Below, piece by piece: positions 13,896-14,846 of a stretch of 14,846 bases of DNA (position 1 is the stretch's first letter; each line of letters begins with the position of its first letter). The notes below the pieces were generated by a model. It saw only the letters and a list, made by a program, of their open reading frames with translations. It was not told the DNA's origin and searched no databases. This DNA comes from Flavobacteriaceae bacterium (GTDB lineage Bacteria > Bacteroidota > Bacteroidia > Flavobacteriales > Flavobacteriaceae), in assembly GCA_023254815.1 (NCBI GenBank), contig JALRKI010000025.1, positions 1-14,846 on the forward strand, written 5' to 3'. A program made the translations under genes and the position numbers.

Positions 13896-14720
13896 TTAAA
13901 TGGCAACGGCCCCCTTAATGTGCGGATGAGGGTCGTAGTTGCTTAGGGTGAAATCCTCAAAGGTAAAATCGAAGATATTTTTTACGTTCGGGTTAATAGT
14001 CATAATAGGCAAGGCTCTCGGCTCTCTAGAAAGTTGTAATTTAATTTGTTCAAGATGGTTGCTGTATATGTGTGCATCCCCAAAAGTATGTATGAATTCT
14101 CCAACCTCATAACCACAAACCTGCGCCATCATCATCGTGAAAAGTGCATAGGAGGCAATGTTAAATGGCACTCCAAGAAAAATATCAGCACTTCTTTGAT
14201 ACAGTTGACAAGACAATTTGCCGTCAGCTACATAGAATTGAAAGAAAGCATGACAAGGCGGTAAAGCCGCTTTGCCTAAGGCAACATTTTCCTCAAAGGA
14301 TTTGGAAGTATCGGGTAGTACAGATGGATTCCAGGCACTGACCAACATTCTTCTGCTGTTAGGATTGTTTTTCAAGGTGTGGATAACTTCTTGCAGTTGA
14401 TCAATTTTGTCACTATTCCAATTCCGCCATTGGTGTCCATAAACCGGTCCTAAATCTCCATCGCTGTTAGCCCACTCGTTCCATATTCGGACACCATTTT
14501 CATTGAGATATTTGATGTTAGTATCTCCCTTAATGAACCAGAGCAATTCGTAAATGATTGATTTTAAATGTAATTTTTTTGTGGTTAACATTGGAAACCC
14601 TTTGGCTAAATCAAATCGCATTTGATATCCAAAAACACTCTGAGTGCCTGTCCCAGTGCGATCTCCTTTTTGGTGACCTGCTGAGAGTACGTGATTGACC
14701 AAATCGAAATATTGCTTCAT
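13896..14720 (-). CDS. thyA: Thymidylate synthase
   Basis: ThyA makes dTMP from dUMP using methylene-tetrahydrofolate, which becomes dihydrofolate. The catalytic Cys is C156 in LPPCHAFFQFYV. Phosphate-binding arginines are in DRTGTGT (R21) and NSRRMLVSAW (R123, R124). The dUMP-contact part is RSADIFLGVPFNIASY, with D179 and N187. The C-terminus HIKGAVAI has the family's terminal closing residues. 274 aa is about ten more than the E. coli protein because of an insertion (about 137-150) before the active site, a variation I recall from Bacteroidota. The ATG at 14720 is 20 bp after the transporter stop; folA follows directly, so nupC-like gene, thyA and folA are probably one unit. Confidence 0.97.
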   Translation of the reverse strand: MKQYFDLVNHVLSAGHQKGDRTGTGTQSVFGYQMRFDLAKGFPMLTTKKLHLKSIIYELLWFIKGDTNIKYLNENGVRIWNEWANSDGDLGPVYGHQWRNWNSDKIDQLQEVIHTLKNNPNSRRMLVSAWNPSVLPDTSKSFEENVALGKAALPPCHAFFQFYVADGKLSCQLYQRSADIFLGVPFNIASYALFTMMMAQVCGYEVGEFIHTFGDAHIYSNHLEQIKLQLSREPRALPIMTINPNVKNIFDFTFEDFTLSNYDPHPHIKGAVAI

Positions 14721-14740
14721 TTAATTATGTTAAAACATGA

Positions 14741-14846
14741 TTATCCAATGATGATACCGGCAATGGTGGCTGACATCAAGGAGGCTATTGTTCCTCCAAT
14801 GAGAGCTTTAATCCCAAATTTTGAAAGCACTGTGCGTTGTCCTGGA
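14741..14846 (-). CDS. Nucleoside transporter, NupC (CNT) family, C-terminal fragment
   Basis: Partial gene that runs off the right edge; only the last 34 residues and the TAA (14741-14743) are present. The readable end contains KFGIKALIGGTIASLMSAT then IAGIIIG. This is the kind of C-terminus found in concentrative nucleoside transporters of the NupC family: a final hydrophobic helix with small residues after 'G.KAL..GT.AS'. Such proteins take up nucleosides with sodium or protons at the inner membrane. It is located 20 bp before thyA on the same strand, consistent with a nucleotide-supply operon. The fragment is short, so the family call is probable rather than certain. Confidence 0.65.
   Translation of the reverse strand, partial: PGQRTVLSKFGIKALIGGTIASLMSATIAGIIIG

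Noticed and set aside
13886..13906. TTG start for folA overlapping thyA by 11 bp
   Set aside because: It adds residues with no similarity to the family; the ATG at 13885 is available 10 bp after the thyA stop.
1..14846. tRNA, rRNA, CRISPR array, insertion sequence or prophage genes
   Set aside because: No cloverleaf, rRNA stretch, spaced direct repeats, transposase or phage structural gene was seen on either strand.

Overview
The window looks like chromosomal DNA from a Bacteroidota species, probably of the flavobacterial type. The evidence is AT-rich sequence, A-rich stretches instead of Shine-Dalgarno sites before start codons, repeated matches to the Bacteroidota -7 promoter element TAnnTTTG, many small lipoproteins, and gene families typical of that phylum (Kdo transferase, HGSNAT-like acyltransferase, a DegT aminotransferase of the WlbC/WbpE type, and a NupC-ThyA-FolA cluster). 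No rRNA, tRNA, insertion sequence or CRISPR array was seen.

Positions 1-314 hold no supportable gene. They contain a 14-bp palindrome, a GC-richer noncoding block and the start of a strong terminator. Positions 315-2269 carry four small minus-strand genes. Three encode lipoproteins and one a small soluble protein, and none has a function I recognise. Opposite them, at 2339-3646, is an exported single-pass membrane protein with a cytoplasmic winged-helix-like tail, possibly a membrane-bound regulator. It runs tail-to-tail into an AlkB-type dioxygenase gene (3630-4247, minus). Next come a DUF4878-like lipoprotein (4332-4733, plus) with a good terminator and a membrane-anchored YiiX-type cysteine hydrolase (4807-5472, plus). 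This first third is AT-rich and full of small orphan genes, like accessory DNA.

From 5475 onward the genes are mostly core metabolism. A minus-strand pair, waaA (kdtA) and an HGSNAT-like membrane acyltransferase, overlaps by 4 bp and points to LPS inner-core assembly and perhaps its acylation. Divergent from it is a plus-strand operon: DegT aminotransferase, galE (8-bp overlap) and an exported amidohydrolase (27-bp gap). A perfect 12-bp inverted repeat lies in the waaA/DegT divergent region around a likely promoter. The amidohydrolase meets lspA tail-to-tail at a shared TTAA. fabD and lspA form a minus-strand pair. A VOC (PhnB-like) gene, folA, thyA and the C-terminal end of a nupC-type nucleoside transporter complete a minus-strand thymidylate/folate cluster that runs off the right edge.

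Functional themes are the cell envelope (LPS sugars, Kdo transfer, lipoproteins and their signal peptidase, fatty-acid initiation) and dTMP/tetrahydrofolate supply (nucleoside uptake, ThyA, FolA). The points most worth checking are the reversed-topology membrane regulator candidate, the inverted repeat at the waaA promoter, the noncoding block at the left end, and the unusual N-terminus and poly-G run of folA.
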